From Gaiellasilicea sp963811885 (GTDB taxonomy: Bacteria > Actinomycetota > Thermoleophilia > Gaiellales > Gaiellaceae), in assembly GCA_963811885.1 (NCBI GenBank), contig CAWETB010000015.1, forward strand, positions 1,510,755-1,574,754: 64,000 nucleotides of DNA, written 5' to 3'. This document shows, one piece after another, positions 55,531-63,993 of this stretch; position 1 is the stretch's first letter, and every line of letters begins with the position of its first letter. Made by a program: the position numbers and the translations under genes. The notes beneath the pieces were generated by a model. The model was not told the origin of the DNA. It made no database searches and was given only the letters and a program-made list of their open reading frames with translations.

Positions 55531-55576
55531 GCGCTCGCTGCCGTCGTTCCCCATCTTGCTGTGCGAGCGCGAACCT
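55525..55576. repeat. 14-bp inverted repeat with 24-nt loop
   Basis: AGGTTCGCGCTCGC at 55525-55538 and its exact complement GCGAGCGCGAACCT at 55563-55576. It follows the STAS-like gene and is about 210 bp upstream of the REC-PAS gene. No T-run follows. It could be a terminator-like structure, a repeat-element remnant or an RNA hairpin. The rest of 55577-55785 holds nothing I recognise. Confidence 0.5.
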
Positions 55577-55785
55577 CACGCCGGAACCCCGAAGGATTCG
55601 ACCCCTAGGTGAACGGACTCCTCTAGCCCGTCCTCGCTTCGGTGAACGAAATATAGGCGCGTGCGGGTACGGCACTGCGCCACCTGACGCACTTTGCTCT
55701 GGACTTCTGTCCGAAGCATGGGCCGGGGCCACCGATCACCACTAGTGTGTCGAGCGGCGTTACGAAGTGCGAAGGGGAGAGCGTT

Positions 55786-56574
55786 GTGGAGGGGACGGAA
55801 CGCTTACCTGCGCCGGCCCGCGTCGTTTTCGCAGACGATGATGCCGTTCTCCGTGAGTTGCTAGGCGGGTTGCTTGGCTTCCTTCCGCATGTGACCATCG
55901 TCGGCGAAGCGAGCGATGGGCTGGAGGCTGTACGGCTCGTGGCGCAGCACTACCCCGACACCGTGCTGCTCGATGCCGATATGCCGCGCCTGGACGGCTT
56001 CGGAGCTGCGGAAGTAATCCGAAGCTTCCGGCCGCGGACTCGCCTGATGCTCCACACGGGCGCGCCCGATGAGGAGAAGCGGAGACGCGCAAACGCGCTC
56101 GGCCTCCCGCTGCTGGACAAACTGCAGCTGAACGCGACCGCCGACCTTATCGAGGAGCATGCGGTCGCAGACCGACACTCGCTCGCGAGCGACATTGAGC
56201 CGCTGGTTCTGCTCGCGCTGGCGGGCCGTGCGGACGAGGGCGTGCTCGTCGTGAAGGCTGACGAATCGATTCCGTTCTACAACCCCGCCGTTGCATCCGT
56301 ACTCGACTTGCCTTTTCCTCCCGAGCAAGTGACCCTCGCTGATCTGCGCGCTCGCGGCGTGCTCGGGCTGCGCGCCGATGGGTCCCCGTACCCCTTGGAC
56401 GAGCAGCCGCTCGCGCGCGCCCTCACGGGGCGAACGCCCGTTTCCGACGTTGTCTATCTCCGGTCCGCCGACGGAGCTCTGCAACCCTTCACGATGACTT
56501 CGCTTCCGTTCTTCAGCCCGGACGGCGAACTGATCGGAGTAGGCAATTACGTCACATCGGCGCGCGTGCCTTGA
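55786..56574 (+). CDS. Response regulator receiver + PAS-like protein
   Basis: 262 residues from GTG 55786, chosen because GAAGGGGAG lies 6 nt upstream. REC domain: acidic pocket FADDD (16-20), phospho-acceptor Asp63 in VLLDADMP, conserved Thr in LHTGAPD and Lys in LLDKLQL. The C-terminal half (about 150-262) reads like a degenerate PAS domain (VLVVKADESIPFYNPAVASV, YLRSADGALQPFTMTSLPFF). No HTH or kinase domain, so the output is probably protein-protein. No cognate kinase is adjacent. Confidence 0.82.
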   Translation: MEGTERLPAPARVVFADDDAVLRELLGGLLGFLPHVTIVGEASDGLEAVRLVAQHYPDTVLLDADMPRLDGFGAAEVIRSFRPRTRLMLHTGAPDEEKRRRANALGLPLLDKLQLNATADLIEEHAVADRHSLASDIEPLVLLALAGRADEGVLVVKADESIPFYNPAVASVLDLPFPPEQVTLADLRARGVLGLRADGSPYPLDEQPLARALTGRTPVSDVVYLRSADGALQPFTMTSLPFFSPDGELIGVGNYVTSARVP

Positions 56575-56705
56575 CCCGATATAGCCGTGGCCGCGGCAAG
56601 TTCAGCGGCGCTTCCTGACGCGGCTGAAAGCGCGGGCGCGCTTTCTCGGTGCCGGCCGCACAGCGCCGCGGACGCGTTCCCCAGTCCCTCGCTACGGTGG
56701 CGCAC

Positions 56706-57434
56706 GTGACGGGGAACCTCCTCGACGGCTGGCGAGCCCAGGAGTACGGGCGCTCGCGGGACGGTGTTGCGCTGCGTGTGTTCCTCCCGGCGGCCGATCG
56801 GCCGCCGGAAGGTCTCCTCGTCGCCGCCCAGCACGGCGAGGAGGGGGTGACCGCCTTGGTCGCCCGCCGCCTCCTCGAGCGAGTCCCCGGACGGAGCACC
56901 GGCTGGGCGGTCGTGCCCGTCGCCAACCCCGACGGTCTGATCAACGGCACGCGACAGAACGCGGCGGGCGTTGACCTCAACCGCAACTTCCCTGCCACCT
57001 CTTGGCGGTCGGACGAGTCATACACCTATCCGCCCGGCATCGAGGACGCGCGACGCGTCGTCGCCAACCGGAAGAATCTCTCCTCACCCGGCGAGCACGC
57101 CGGGTCCGAGCCCGAGACGCAGGCCCTGATGAGGCTGGTCGAGCGTCTGCGCCCGCCGCTCGTGGTCGACCTCCACAGTCCGCTCGAGCTCCTGCTGCCG
57201 CGCGGCGATGTGTCCAGTGCCATCGTCGACGGGCTGAGTCGGGCGGCTGGCCTCTCGATCGTGGACGACGTGGGCGGCCCCTGTCCGGGAGCATTCGACG
57301 ACTGGCTCGTCGAGGTCGGTATTCCGGCGATCGTGTACGAGGTCGAGCACGCCGGTCTTCCCGCCCTCTGTACGCGCCACCTGCCCGGGCTCGAGGCGCT
57401 CGTGCGCGCGACGAACGGCGCTACGTCGTCCTGA
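56706..57434 (+). CDS. M14-family zinc carboxypeptidase (MpaA-like)
   Basis: 242 residues, GTG start. Zinc ligands AAQHGEEG (HxxE) and VDLHSP; substrate-binding NPDGLINGTRQNAAGVDLN with NRNFP; catalytic Glu in YEVEH near the C-terminus. This compact form without a propeptide matches MpaA-like murein-peptide amidases, which cut gamma-D-Glu-diaminoacid bonds in released peptidoglycan peptides, but other peptide substrates are possible. Its stop overlaps the convergent transglutaminase gene by 14 bp, so it is next to, but not within, the ATP-grasp/transglutaminase operon. Confidence 0.85.
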   Translation: MTGNLLDGWRAQEYGRSRDGVALRVFLPAADRPPEGLLVAAQHGEEGVTALVARRLLERVPGRSTGWAVVPVANPDGLINGTRQNAAGVDLNRNFPATSWRSDESYTYPPGIEDARRVVANRKNLSSPGEHAGSEPETQALMRLVERLRPPLVVDLHSPLELLLPRGDVSSAIVDGLSRAAGLSIVDDVGGPCPGAFDDWLVEVGIPAIVYEVEHAGLPALCTRHLPGLEALVRATNGATSS

Positions 57435-58371
57435 CGGGACCACGCCTGCGGGTTCGGTTCGGCCTCACGTACTCGACCCCGGTCACGGCAGCGCGCTTAT
57501 GCGTCGTCAGCATGCCCTCGTACGGTGCCTCGAACGTCCCCGAGGTCGGCGGCACGTCGCAGTAGTCGCGCCCGACGGCGACGGTGAGGTAACGGAGGCC
57601 GGCGCGACGGTCGTGGGTCGGGTCGATCGGCACCGCCCGCAGGGCGTCGGCGTCCTGAGGATGCTGGACGAGCACCTCGACCCACGCGTGGGTGCCTCCG
57701 TCGCCGAGCACGTGGCCCGAGACGTACCTGGCAGGCAGCGCGCAGAGCCGACACAGCGCCAGCATGCAGTGTGCATAGTCCTGGCAGACGCCGATCCCGG
57801 CTTCCCATGCCTCTGCGGCCGTTGTCGTGACCGCGGTGACGCCATGGCCGTAGTCGAACTGCTCGAACACGCGCCTGCTGATGAGCTCTGCGAGCTCCAC
57901 GCCCCCGGCTCCGGTCTCACGGAGCTCGGCTGCGACGGCGCGCAACCGGTCATCCGGTCGAGTGAGGCGCGAGGGCTCGGCGAAGCGCTGGTCGAATGTG
58001 ATCGCGTCGGGCGTGTCCGCGCCGTTGACGGCGGTCTCGCGCTCGACGACCGCCCAGGTCGTGAACTCGACCTCGCGCTCGACCTGTTCGATGCTGAGGT
58101 CGAGGACGACGTTCCCGAACGTGTCGTACGAGCGTTCGGTATCGATGTCGCAGCCCGAGACCCGGAGTTTGTGCGTCACGAGCCGCTGGTCGTCGTGGTA
58201 GTCGGGCGGGACGACCATCAAGCGATGGCGAAGCGAAGCGATCGGCCCCGGGTACTCGTAGGCGAAGCTCTGCTGGATCAGGACGGTGGTCTGCCGGACG
58301 TTCTGCCAGTCGATCTCGTCGTCGTCGATCGACCCGAGAGTGGCGATCAGATCGCCGAGCGACTCACCCAC
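57421..58371 (-). CDS. Transglutaminase-like protein 3 of the operon
   Basis: 316 residues; GTG start at 58371, 9 bp after the previous stop. N-terminal beta domain (TTVLIQQSFAYEYPGPIASL, typical of COG1305 proteins), then the papain-like core: Cys in GIGVCQDYAHCMLALC, His in GGTHAWVEVLV, Asp in VPIDPTHD. All three catalytic residues are present. Cytoplasmic (no signal peptide). Likely a protease/peptidase or cross-linking enzyme acting with the ATP-grasp ligase upstream. Confidence 0.9.
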   Translation of the reverse strand: MGESLGDLIATLGSIDDDEIDWQNVRQTTVLIQQSFAYEYPGPIASLRHRLMVVPPDYHDDQRLVTHKLRVSGCDIDTERSYDTFGNVVLDLSIEQVEREVEFTTWAVVERETAVNGADTPDAITFDQRFAEPSRLTRPDDRLRAVAAELRETGAGGVELAELISRRVFEQFDYGHGVTAVTTTAAEAWEAGIGVCQDYAHCMLALCRLCALPARYVSGHVLGDGGTHAWVEVLVQHPQDADALRAVPIDPTHDRRAGLRYLTVAVGRDYCDVPPTSGTFEAPYEGMLTTHKRAAVTGVEYVRPNRTRRRGPVRTT

Positions 58372-58380
58372 GTGGCGCGC

Positions 58381-59241
58381 TCACAACAGATCGCCGTGCG
58401 TCTCCGCCACGACGTGGTCGGTAGGAAGCTCGGCATCGTCGGGCGCCTCGTCCGTCCATACGTGCATGCGCAGCAGGGTAGCGGCGCCGTAGGTCGTCAC
58501 CATGGCTACGTCGACGGCGTCGCGACCACGCCCGATGGGCAGCCGTCCGATCCGCGGCACGTTGAAGCGGGCGTCGAACGTCCACCACTGCGAGCCGAGC
58601 CAGACCTCGAACCAGGCGTGGAAGTCCATCGGCGGGTACGGCCCCGGAACCCCGATGTCGGGCATGTAGCCGAACACGTATCGGGCGGGTATGCCGAGCG
58701 CCCGGCAGAACGTAACGCCCAGATGGGCGAAGTCCCGGCACATCCCGCCGCGTCGCTCGAAGACCTCGACCGTCGCCGTCGTCGGCACGCTCGCGACCCC
58801 GTACTCGACGTTGCCGTGGATCCAGTCGCAGACAGCCTGCACCCGCTCGACTCCTGGACCGGTGGCGCCGAACAGCTCCCAGGCCTGTTCGGACAGCGTG
58901 TCGGACTCGCAGAGCCGACTCGCCAGCAGCCAGTGGAGGAGCTCGTCGGGCAGCGCCTCGACGCGATGCTGCACGTCTTCCGGCCCCGGCAGCGCCTCCG
59001 GATCGGGTGAGATGGTCACGAGCGCGTCGTAAGAGAACGCCGAGACGCCCTCCGGAAGCACGAGGCGACGGCACCTGTTGCCGTACAGGTCGATGTAGCC
59101 CGTCGCCTCGACGGGCGGCGAGCTCACCCATCGCTCAGCGACGATCCCGCCGGCCGCGTCGAAATGCGGCTCGACGAGGACGATCGCGGCGGTGGGGGTG
59201 GCCGCGTCGTGCTCGAACCGGCAGCCGAGCCGCAGCCTCAT
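58381..59241 (-). CDS. Transglutaminase-like protein 2 of the operon
   Basis: 286 residues; ATG at 59241 overlaps the preceding stop (ATGA). N-terminal LRLGCRFEHDAATPTAAIVL, then core: GGMCRDFAHLGVTFC with Cys, MDFHAWFEVW with His, WWTFDARFN with Asp. Diverged from its neighbours (short N-terminal domain, RRGGMCRDF). Same family as the flanking two; the three are not recent duplicates by eye. Confidence 0.9.
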   Translation of the reverse strand: MRLRLGCRFEHDAATPTAAIVLVEPHFDAAGGIVAERWVSSPPVEATGYIDLYGNRCRRLVLPEGVSAFSYDALVTISPDPEALPGPEDVQHRVEALPDELLHWLLASRLCESDTLSEQAWELFGATGPGVERVQAVCDWIHGNVEYGVASVPTTATVEVFERRGGMCRDFAHLGVTFCRALGIPARYVFGYMPDIGVPGPYPPMDFHAWFEVWLGSQWWTFDARFNVPRIGRLPIGRGRDAVDVAMVTTYGAATLLRMHVWTDEAPDDAELPTDHVVAETHGDLL

Positions 59242-60353
59242 CGAGCGCGCCTTCCGGGCGGCGGTTGTTGCTGCTGTTGTGGCTGCTGACTGGGGGGCCC
59301 GTCCTCCGGGCGGACCTGCGAACGCGGTGGCGGCAGCTCGTCGAGCGTGAGCGTCTGCGTCATCCCACCCATCGCCTGGACCATCACCGCGCCACGTTGA
59401 TACTGCCTCATCGCTCCGAGATTCTGGATCGCGACGAGCCTGCCGACGTGCTCGTCACGTTCGACCTGCGGCTGGGCGGAGAGCCCGAGTTCGCCCAGCG
59501 ACTCGCAGGTCACCTCCACTTCGAGCGCCGCCTCGCCGCCTCCCTGGTATGTCCCTCGCAGCACCGTGACATCGGCATAGTCACGCCCGCTCCCGAGCTT
59601 GACGTGCTGCCCCGTGCAGCGCTCGCCGAGCGTCGCGTCGAGCCCGACCCAACCGTACGGCGGCGTGTAGGCCTCGACCCAGGCGTGCGACGCGGCCGCC
59701 GCCTCGACGCTGCCGAGATAGCCGCTGACGTACCGGGCGGGCAGCCCGGCGTGGCGGCAGAGCGAGATCAGGACGTGTGCGAAGTCCTGACACACGCCCA
59801 CCCCCCCGGCGAGCACCTCGGCGACGGAGCTCTCCACGGTCGTCGTGCCGACGCGATACTCGAGCCGTGACCGCACGTGGCCGGCGGCGCGGGTGAAGAA
59901 CCCGAGTGCGCTCGTTTGCGGGTCCTCGGCGACGAGAGCCTCGACCAACTCCGCCGTTCCGTCGTCGAGCGGGACGTAGGGGCTCGCTCCGAGGAACTCG
60001 GAGTGCTCGTCGACCAGCGCCTCGTCGGCCGCCAGCTCCCGCAGGCCGATCGATTCGTCCTGCTCCCCCTCGGCGGGGCCGCTCAGCGGCTCCTCGGCGC
60101 CGATATGTGTGACCACATCGCTCGTCGCCTCGATCACGAGGCGATCGTGCAGGTACGGGATTCCGAAGTCGTGCACCGCGTTCCCGTAGTAGTCGCGAAA
60201 CGAGATGACGGTGGCGGGCGGCTCGATCAGCAGATCGAAGTCGAGCAGGGTCTGGGACGCCCCGGCGAAGGGTTGCAGCCGCACCTCGTTGAAGCTCTCG
60301 AAGACCGGGGTCTCGTAGCGGTAGGTCGTGCGATGCCGGATCCGGTACCTCAC
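59238..60353 (-). CDS. Transglutaminase-like protein 1 of the operon, Gln-rich tail
   Basis: 371 residues; GTG at 60353 overlaps the alpha-E stop (GTGA). MRYRIRHRTTYRYETPVFES is the usual COG1305 start. Core: Cys in GVGVCQDFAHVLISLC, His in SHAWVEAYTPP, Asp in VGLDATLGE. A C-terminal extension beyond the core ends PPSQQPQQQQQPPPGRRAR, Gln/Pro-rich. Such a tail could itself be an amine-acceptor substrate for a transglutaminase; this is an inference. Confidence 0.9.
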   Translation of the reverse strand: MRYRIRHRTTYRYETPVFESFNEVRLQPFAGASQTLLDFDLLIEPPATVISFRDYYGNAVHDFGIPYLHDRLVIEATSDVVTHIGAEEPLSGPAEGEQDESIGLRELAADEALVDEHSEFLGASPYVPLDDGTAELVEALVAEDPQTSALGFFTRAAGHVRSRLEYRVGTTTVESSVAEVLAGGVGVCQDFAHVLISLCRHAGLPARYVSGYLGSVEAAAASHAWVEAYTPPYGWVGLDATLGERCTGQHVKLGSGRDYADVTVLRGTYQGGGEAALEVEVTCESLGELGLSAQPQVERDEHVGRLVAIQNLGAMRQYQRGAVMVQAMGGMTQTLTLDELPPPRSQVRPEDGPPSQQPQQQQQPPPGRRAR

Positions 60354-61399
60354 GTCAGCGCATCCTGTGCCCGCAACGTCCGGTGGGTGAAGAACTCGTC
60401 CTCGACCCGATCGCCTATCCGGTAGCAGCGCCGCTGGATGTCGAGGAGAGACATATGCAAGCCGCGCTCGAGTAGGTCGTCGAGTCTTTGATAGGTGAAC
60501 TCCGCATGGAGGCGACCAGCCTCCCGACGCGCTTCGCTGCCGCTCGGCGACCCGGGGATCGGCTCGGAGCCGTTGTACCCGGGAGCCTCCTCGCTGATGT
60601 GCGCGAGCGCCGCGTCCACCTTTCCGATGGAGAACCGGACGGAGCGCGGCAGGACCGCCGAGAGAATCAGCAGCTCGATCACTGCGCTCGGCCGAACGCC
60701 TCTGCTCTCGATGCGGTGGTACGACTCGTACGCCGAGAGCGAGCGCAGGAGGGTGCCCCAGGGCTCGGGGTCATGTGCCGCTGCGACGAGCGCCAGGCGG
60801 TCGCCACCCTCGCCGTCCCCGTCGACGAGCAGCCTGTAGTTCACGTCGACTGTGCGCGCGGTCCATTCCGCCCGCTCGAGGAACTTGCCCGCCTGCAGGA
60901 AGTACCACCCCTCCTCGCGGGGCATCGTCGAGTCCGTGATCCCCTGCAAAAGGTGGCTGAAGTCGGCGATGGAGCGGCAGAAGCGGGACGTGCGCTCGGC
61001 GTTCGCGGCCGCGCTGCGACGCCGACCCGGTCGCTGGATGTCGAGATGGAAGCGATTGAGGGCCTCCCACATCTCAGTCGCCATCTGATGTCGCATCGTG
61101 TGAGCGTTGTCGCGCGCGCGAGCTATGCACTCCACGATCGAGTTTCCGTTGTCCGACGAGAAGATCAGATGCGCGGGCACGTTCTGCTCGTCGGGTGGAT
61201 CGTCGGGTTCGAATGCCGGACGCTCGCCGACGATGTCGAGCAGTGCCGCCCAGTGGCGATGGCGCCGCGTCTCGGCCTCGCGTGTCGACCCCATCACCAG
61301 CGTGTGCCGAAACGTCACCTCGGTGAGGCGGGCGGTCTGCTCTGCCCGCTCGACGTAGCGCCCGATCCAGTACAGCGACTCCGCCATGCGGCTCAGCAT
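60350..61399 (-). CDS. Alpha-E domain protein (DUF403)
   Basis: 349 residues, all-helical. MLSRMAESLYWIGRYVERAE is the defining N-terminal motif of the alpha-E (COG2307) family; FLQAGKFLERAEWTARTVDV repeats a similar motif in the middle, so the protein is an internal duplication of the helical unit. The family is nearly always encoded beside the circularly permuted ATP-grasp and transglutaminases, as here. Biochemical role unproven. Starts 13 bp after the ATP-grasp stop. Confidence 0.92.
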   Translation of the reverse strand: MLSRMAESLYWIGRYVERAEQTARLTEVTFRHTLVMGSTREAETRRHRHWAALLDIVGERPAFEPDDPPDEQNVPAHLIFSSDNGNSIVECIARARDNAHTMRHQMATEMWEALNRFHLDIQRPGRRRSAAANAERTSRFCRSIADFSHLLQGITDSTMPREEGWYFLQAGKFLERAEWTARTVDVNYRLLVDGDGEGGDRLALVAAAHDPEPWGTLLRSLSAYESYHRIESRGVRPSAVIELLILSAVLPRSVRFSIGKVDAALAHISEEAPGYNGSEPIPGSPSGSEARREAGRLHAEFTYQRLDDLLERGLHMSLLDIQRRCYRIGDRVEDEFFTHRTLRAQDALT

Positions 61400-61412
61400 G
61401 GTTGCGCGAGCC

Positions 61413-62957
61413 TCACTGAAGCACCCAGGTGTCCTTGCTCCCGCCGCCCTGGCTCGAGTTGACGACCAGCGAGCCCTTCACGAGGGCAACGCGGCTAAGC
61501 CCGCCGGGGAGCACGGTGATCCCATCGGCGCCGCTCAAGACATATGGCCGTAGGTCGACATGGCGCCCCTCGAGAGTTCCGGAGTCGCCCTGCTCGTCGG
61601 CGACGAAGGTGGGGTGACGGGAAAGCCGGATCACCGGCTGCGCGATGTAGTCCCTCGGCCGCGCAGCGATCCGCTCGCGGAAGTCCATGAGCTCGGCCTC
61701 GTCAGCGTCCGGGCCGATCAGCATCCCGTAGCCGCCGCTCTCGTTGGCCGCCTTCACCACGAGCGAGTCGAGGTTGCGGAGAACGTGGTCGAGCTCGTCC
61801 GGCTCGCTCGGAAGGTAGGTGGGAACGTTGTCGAGGATCGGCTCCTCGCCCGTGTAATAGCGGATGATTTCCGGGACGTACCGGTAGATCACCTTGTCGT
61901 CGGCGACGCCGGTGCCGATCGCGTTGGCGAGCGTGACGTTGCCCGTCCGGACGGCTCCGAGCAGCCCCGCGACGCCGAGCATCGACTCCGAGCGGAACGC
62001 CAGCGGATCGAGGAACTCGTCGTCGACGCGGCGGTAGATGACGTCGACCTGCCGCCTCCCGGTGGTTGTGCGCATGTAGACCCGGTTCTCGAGGACGAAC
62101 AGATCGCGGCCCTCGACGAGCTCGACACCCATCTGCTGGGCGAGGAAGGCGTGCTCGAAGTACGCCGAGTTGTAGATCCCAGGCGTCAACACGACCACCG
62201 CAGGCCCGCCGGGCGCGCCGGGAAGGGCGCGTCGGGGGGACAGTCCGATGAGGTTGTCGAGCAGCTGCTCCGCGTACGAGTCGACCGAGCGCACGCCCAG
62301 GTCGGCGAACCAGTCGGGCAGCGTCCGGGTCATGATCTGGCGGTTGGCGAGCACGTACGAGACCCCGCTCGGGGTCCGCAGATTGTCCTCGAGCACGAGC
62401 CAGCGACCATCGTCGCCGCGAATCAGGTCGCTCCCGACGACATGGACGTACTGGTCGTGGGGAACGTCGATCCCTACGACCTCTCGACGGAAGTGCCGAG
62501 CAAGGACGACGAGCCTGCGCGGCACGATCCCGTCACGAAGGATCTCCTGCCCGTGGTACACGTCGTGGACGAAGCTGTTGAGCGCCTTGATGCGCTGTCG
62601 CAGACCCGCCTCGACGATCGCCCACTCGCCCGCAGGCAGGATCCGCGGAATGGGATCGAATGGCAGGATGCGCTCGGCGGCGTCGTTCTGACCGTCCGAG
62701 TAGACGGTGAACGTCACGCCCCGGTGCAGGAACGACCGGTTGGCGAGCTCTGCGGCACGCCGAAGCTCGGAACCCGCCATGGCCGAGATCTGCGCGATCA
62801 ACTCGGAGTAATGCGGACGCGGGACGACCGCGCCGCCGGCGTCCCGCTCGAATGCCTCGTCGTAGAAGCCGGCGGTGTCGTAGCCTGACCTGAGCACGCC
62901 GTCGGTCGGCGACGCCCGCTCTGTCACCTCGCTCTCTCCCCGCGCCGAGCTGGCCAC
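61413..62957 (-). CDS. Circularly permuted ATP-grasp protein (COG2308 type)
   Basis: 514 residues. LANRSFLHRGVTFTVYSDGQ, ILPAGEWAIVEAGLRQRIKA and LVLEDNLRTPSGVSYVLANR are the signatures of the DUF404/DUF407 circularly permuted ATP-grasp family. SLVVKAANESGGYGMLIGPD is the glycine-rich ATP-binding region, RHVDLRPYVLSG and LVVNSSQGGGSKDTWVL close the fold. ATP-grasp enzymes form peptide or amide bonds through an acyl-phosphate; this family has no known product. First gene of the five-gene operon. The 134-bp region upstream holds no palindrome of the type seen at 0-29 kb. Confidence 0.92.
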   Translation of the reverse strand: MASSARGESEVTERASPTDGVLRSGYDTAGFYDEAFERDAGGAVVPRPHYSELIAQISAMAGSELRRAAELANRSFLHRGVTFTVYSDGQNDAAERILPFDPIPRILPAGEWAIVEAGLRQRIKALNSFVHDVYHGQEILRDGIVPRRLVVLARHFRREVVGIDVPHDQYVHVVGSDLIRGDDGRWLVLEDNLRTPSGVSYVLANRQIMTRTLPDWFADLGVRSVDSYAEQLLDNLIGLSPRRALPGAPGGPAVVVLTPGIYNSAYFEHAFLAQQMGVELVEGRDLFVLENRVYMRTTTGRRQVDVIYRRVDDEFLDPLAFRSESMLGVAGLLGAVRTGNVTLANAIGTGVADDKVIYRYVPEIIRYYTGEEPILDNVPTYLPSEPDELDHVLRNLDSLVVKAANESGGYGMLIGPDADEAELMDFRERIAARPRDYIAQPVIRLSRHPTFVADEQGDSGTLEGRHVDLRPYVLSGADGITVLPGGLSRVALVKGSLVVNSSQGGGSKDTWVLQ

Positions 62958-63091
62958 ACATCGCCTCCCTTCTGCGGACGGAACCTAGCTGCTCCTAAGC
63001 CTGCTGAGCCCGGGCACCTCCGTTCGAGCTCTCTCCGAGATGCCGACCTCGATGGCCCCTTCGACTTCCCAGTGAGTCTCGCAAGTGCCAG

Positions 63092-63295
63092 CTAGGCCGC
63101 GCCGAGTTCGCCAGGATGCCGAGACACGATCACAGTTCGAGTCTCGGCGTACTGCTGCTCCATCCACCGCTGCTGCTGGCGCTCCTCGAACGCCTCGCCG
63201 AAGTCCTCCCGAGCCCTTCGCCCGCCTTTTTTTGACAAGCGCTGCCGCCACTCGTGCTCGTTCATGAGCACCGCCGCGCAACTCGGTGAGCACAT
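63092..63295 (-). CDS. Small charged protein downstream of LuxR gene
   Basis: 67 residues from ATG 63295, 15 bp after the LuxR-family stop. N-terminal CSPSCAAVL has two Cys spaced by three residues, then an RLSKKGGRRAREDFGEAFEE basic-acidic helix and a Gln-rich RQQQRWMEQQYAE part, ending VIVSRHPGE. A metal-binding or helix-forming role is possible. Not recognised; the start could also be the Met at residue 11. Confidence 0.5.
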   Translation of the reverse strand: MCSPSCAAVLMNEHEWRQRLSKKGGRRAREDFGEAFEERQQQRWMEQQYAETRTVIVSRHPGELGAA

Positions 63296-63309
63296 CCGGC
63301 GTGCGTCGA

Positions 63310-63879
63310 TCAGTCGGGTGATGCGGCCCGGGCGGCGGCGACGGCTTCGAGTCGGGAGTTGACGCCGAGAGCCCGGAAGAGTCGGCGGACGTGGTTCCTG
63401 ACTGTCTCGGTGCTCAGGTGGAGCTCAGCAGCGATCTGCTTTGTCGAGCGGCCCTGTTCCAGCAGACGAAGCACCTCGACTTGACGAGGAGTGAGATGAG
63501 GGGGCGGTGGTCTGGTTGTGGTGTCGGCGTGTTCTTCGATCAACCCGAAGACGCCGACCACCGTTTCACCGCTCTTGAGTTGCACCGAGCTGACGTCCAC
63601 TGGTACTCGCGTCCCGGCGGTGGAGACGAGCTGGCCAGTTGCTTCGCTGGTCGGGGAGGTGCCGAGCATCTTCTGAGTGAATCGGTCGCGGGCGGCGGGC
63701 CTGTCCTCGGGTGCTATGACGGAGGTGTACTGGCGGCCGCGAATGTCGCCGAGGAGGCGCTCGGCCGCCGGATTGATCCAGCGGACGATGCCGGTTGTGT
63801 CGACGACGTAGGCCGGTACGCCGACGCCCTGCAACGCCTGCTCAACGTCGGCGCCGACTCCTAGTCCGGTGGCCATCAC
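63310..63879 (-). CDS. PAS-LuxR transcription regulator
   Basis: 189 residues; start GTG at 63879 (or ATG at 63876). PAS domain (about 15-125): VPAYVVDTTGIVRWINPAAE and SVIAPEDRPAARDRF. The C-terminal LuxR/GerE helix-turn-helix starts at LTPRQVEVLRLLEQGRSTKQ and ends in VRNHVRRLFRALGVNSRLEA. It has no receiver domain, so the PAS domain probably senses a ligand or redox state directly. GerE-type regulators bind short palindromes of the size seen at sites 1-7, which makes it one candidate for binding them. It is 35 kb from the nearest site. Confidence 0.85.
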   Translation of the reverse strand: MMATGLGVGADVEQALQGVGVPAYVVDTTGIVRWINPAAERLLGDIRGRQYTSVIAPEDRPAARDRFTQKMLGTSPTSEATGQLVSTAGTRVPVDVSSVQLKSGETVVGVFGLIEEHADTTTRPPPPHLTPRQVEVLRLLEQGRSTKQIAAELHLSTETVRNHVRRLFRALGVNSRLEAVAAARAASPD

Positions 63880-63965
63880 GGCAGGATGACTGATCGCGGG
63901 CGTGCGAGCGCCAAAAGCTGCCCATCATGCTGCCCACGTCTGCGACCATCGCCTCCCTAAGAAAG

Positions 63966-63993
63966 CGAAAACCCCGCTTGAGCGGGGCTTTCG
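63966..63993 (-). terminator. Intrinsic terminator at right edge, minus-strand orientation
   Basis: CCCCGCT-TG-AGCGGGG (63972-63987) with flanking CGAAA/TTTCG extends the stem. Read on the minus strand the stem is followed by TTTTCGCTTT, so it ends a minus-strand gene beyond the window. The last bases (GGAGGTGG) read CCACCTCC on that strand, which could be the end of a tRNA, but too little is present. Confidence 0.7.

Noticed and set aside
63873..63894. An eighth palindrome site at the PAS-LuxR start (TCACGGCAGGATGA)
   Set aside because: Only one half-site (GGATGA) fits; the spacing is 14 bp rather than 17 bp. A similar 14-bp repeat overlaps the FGE start. Not counted as a site.
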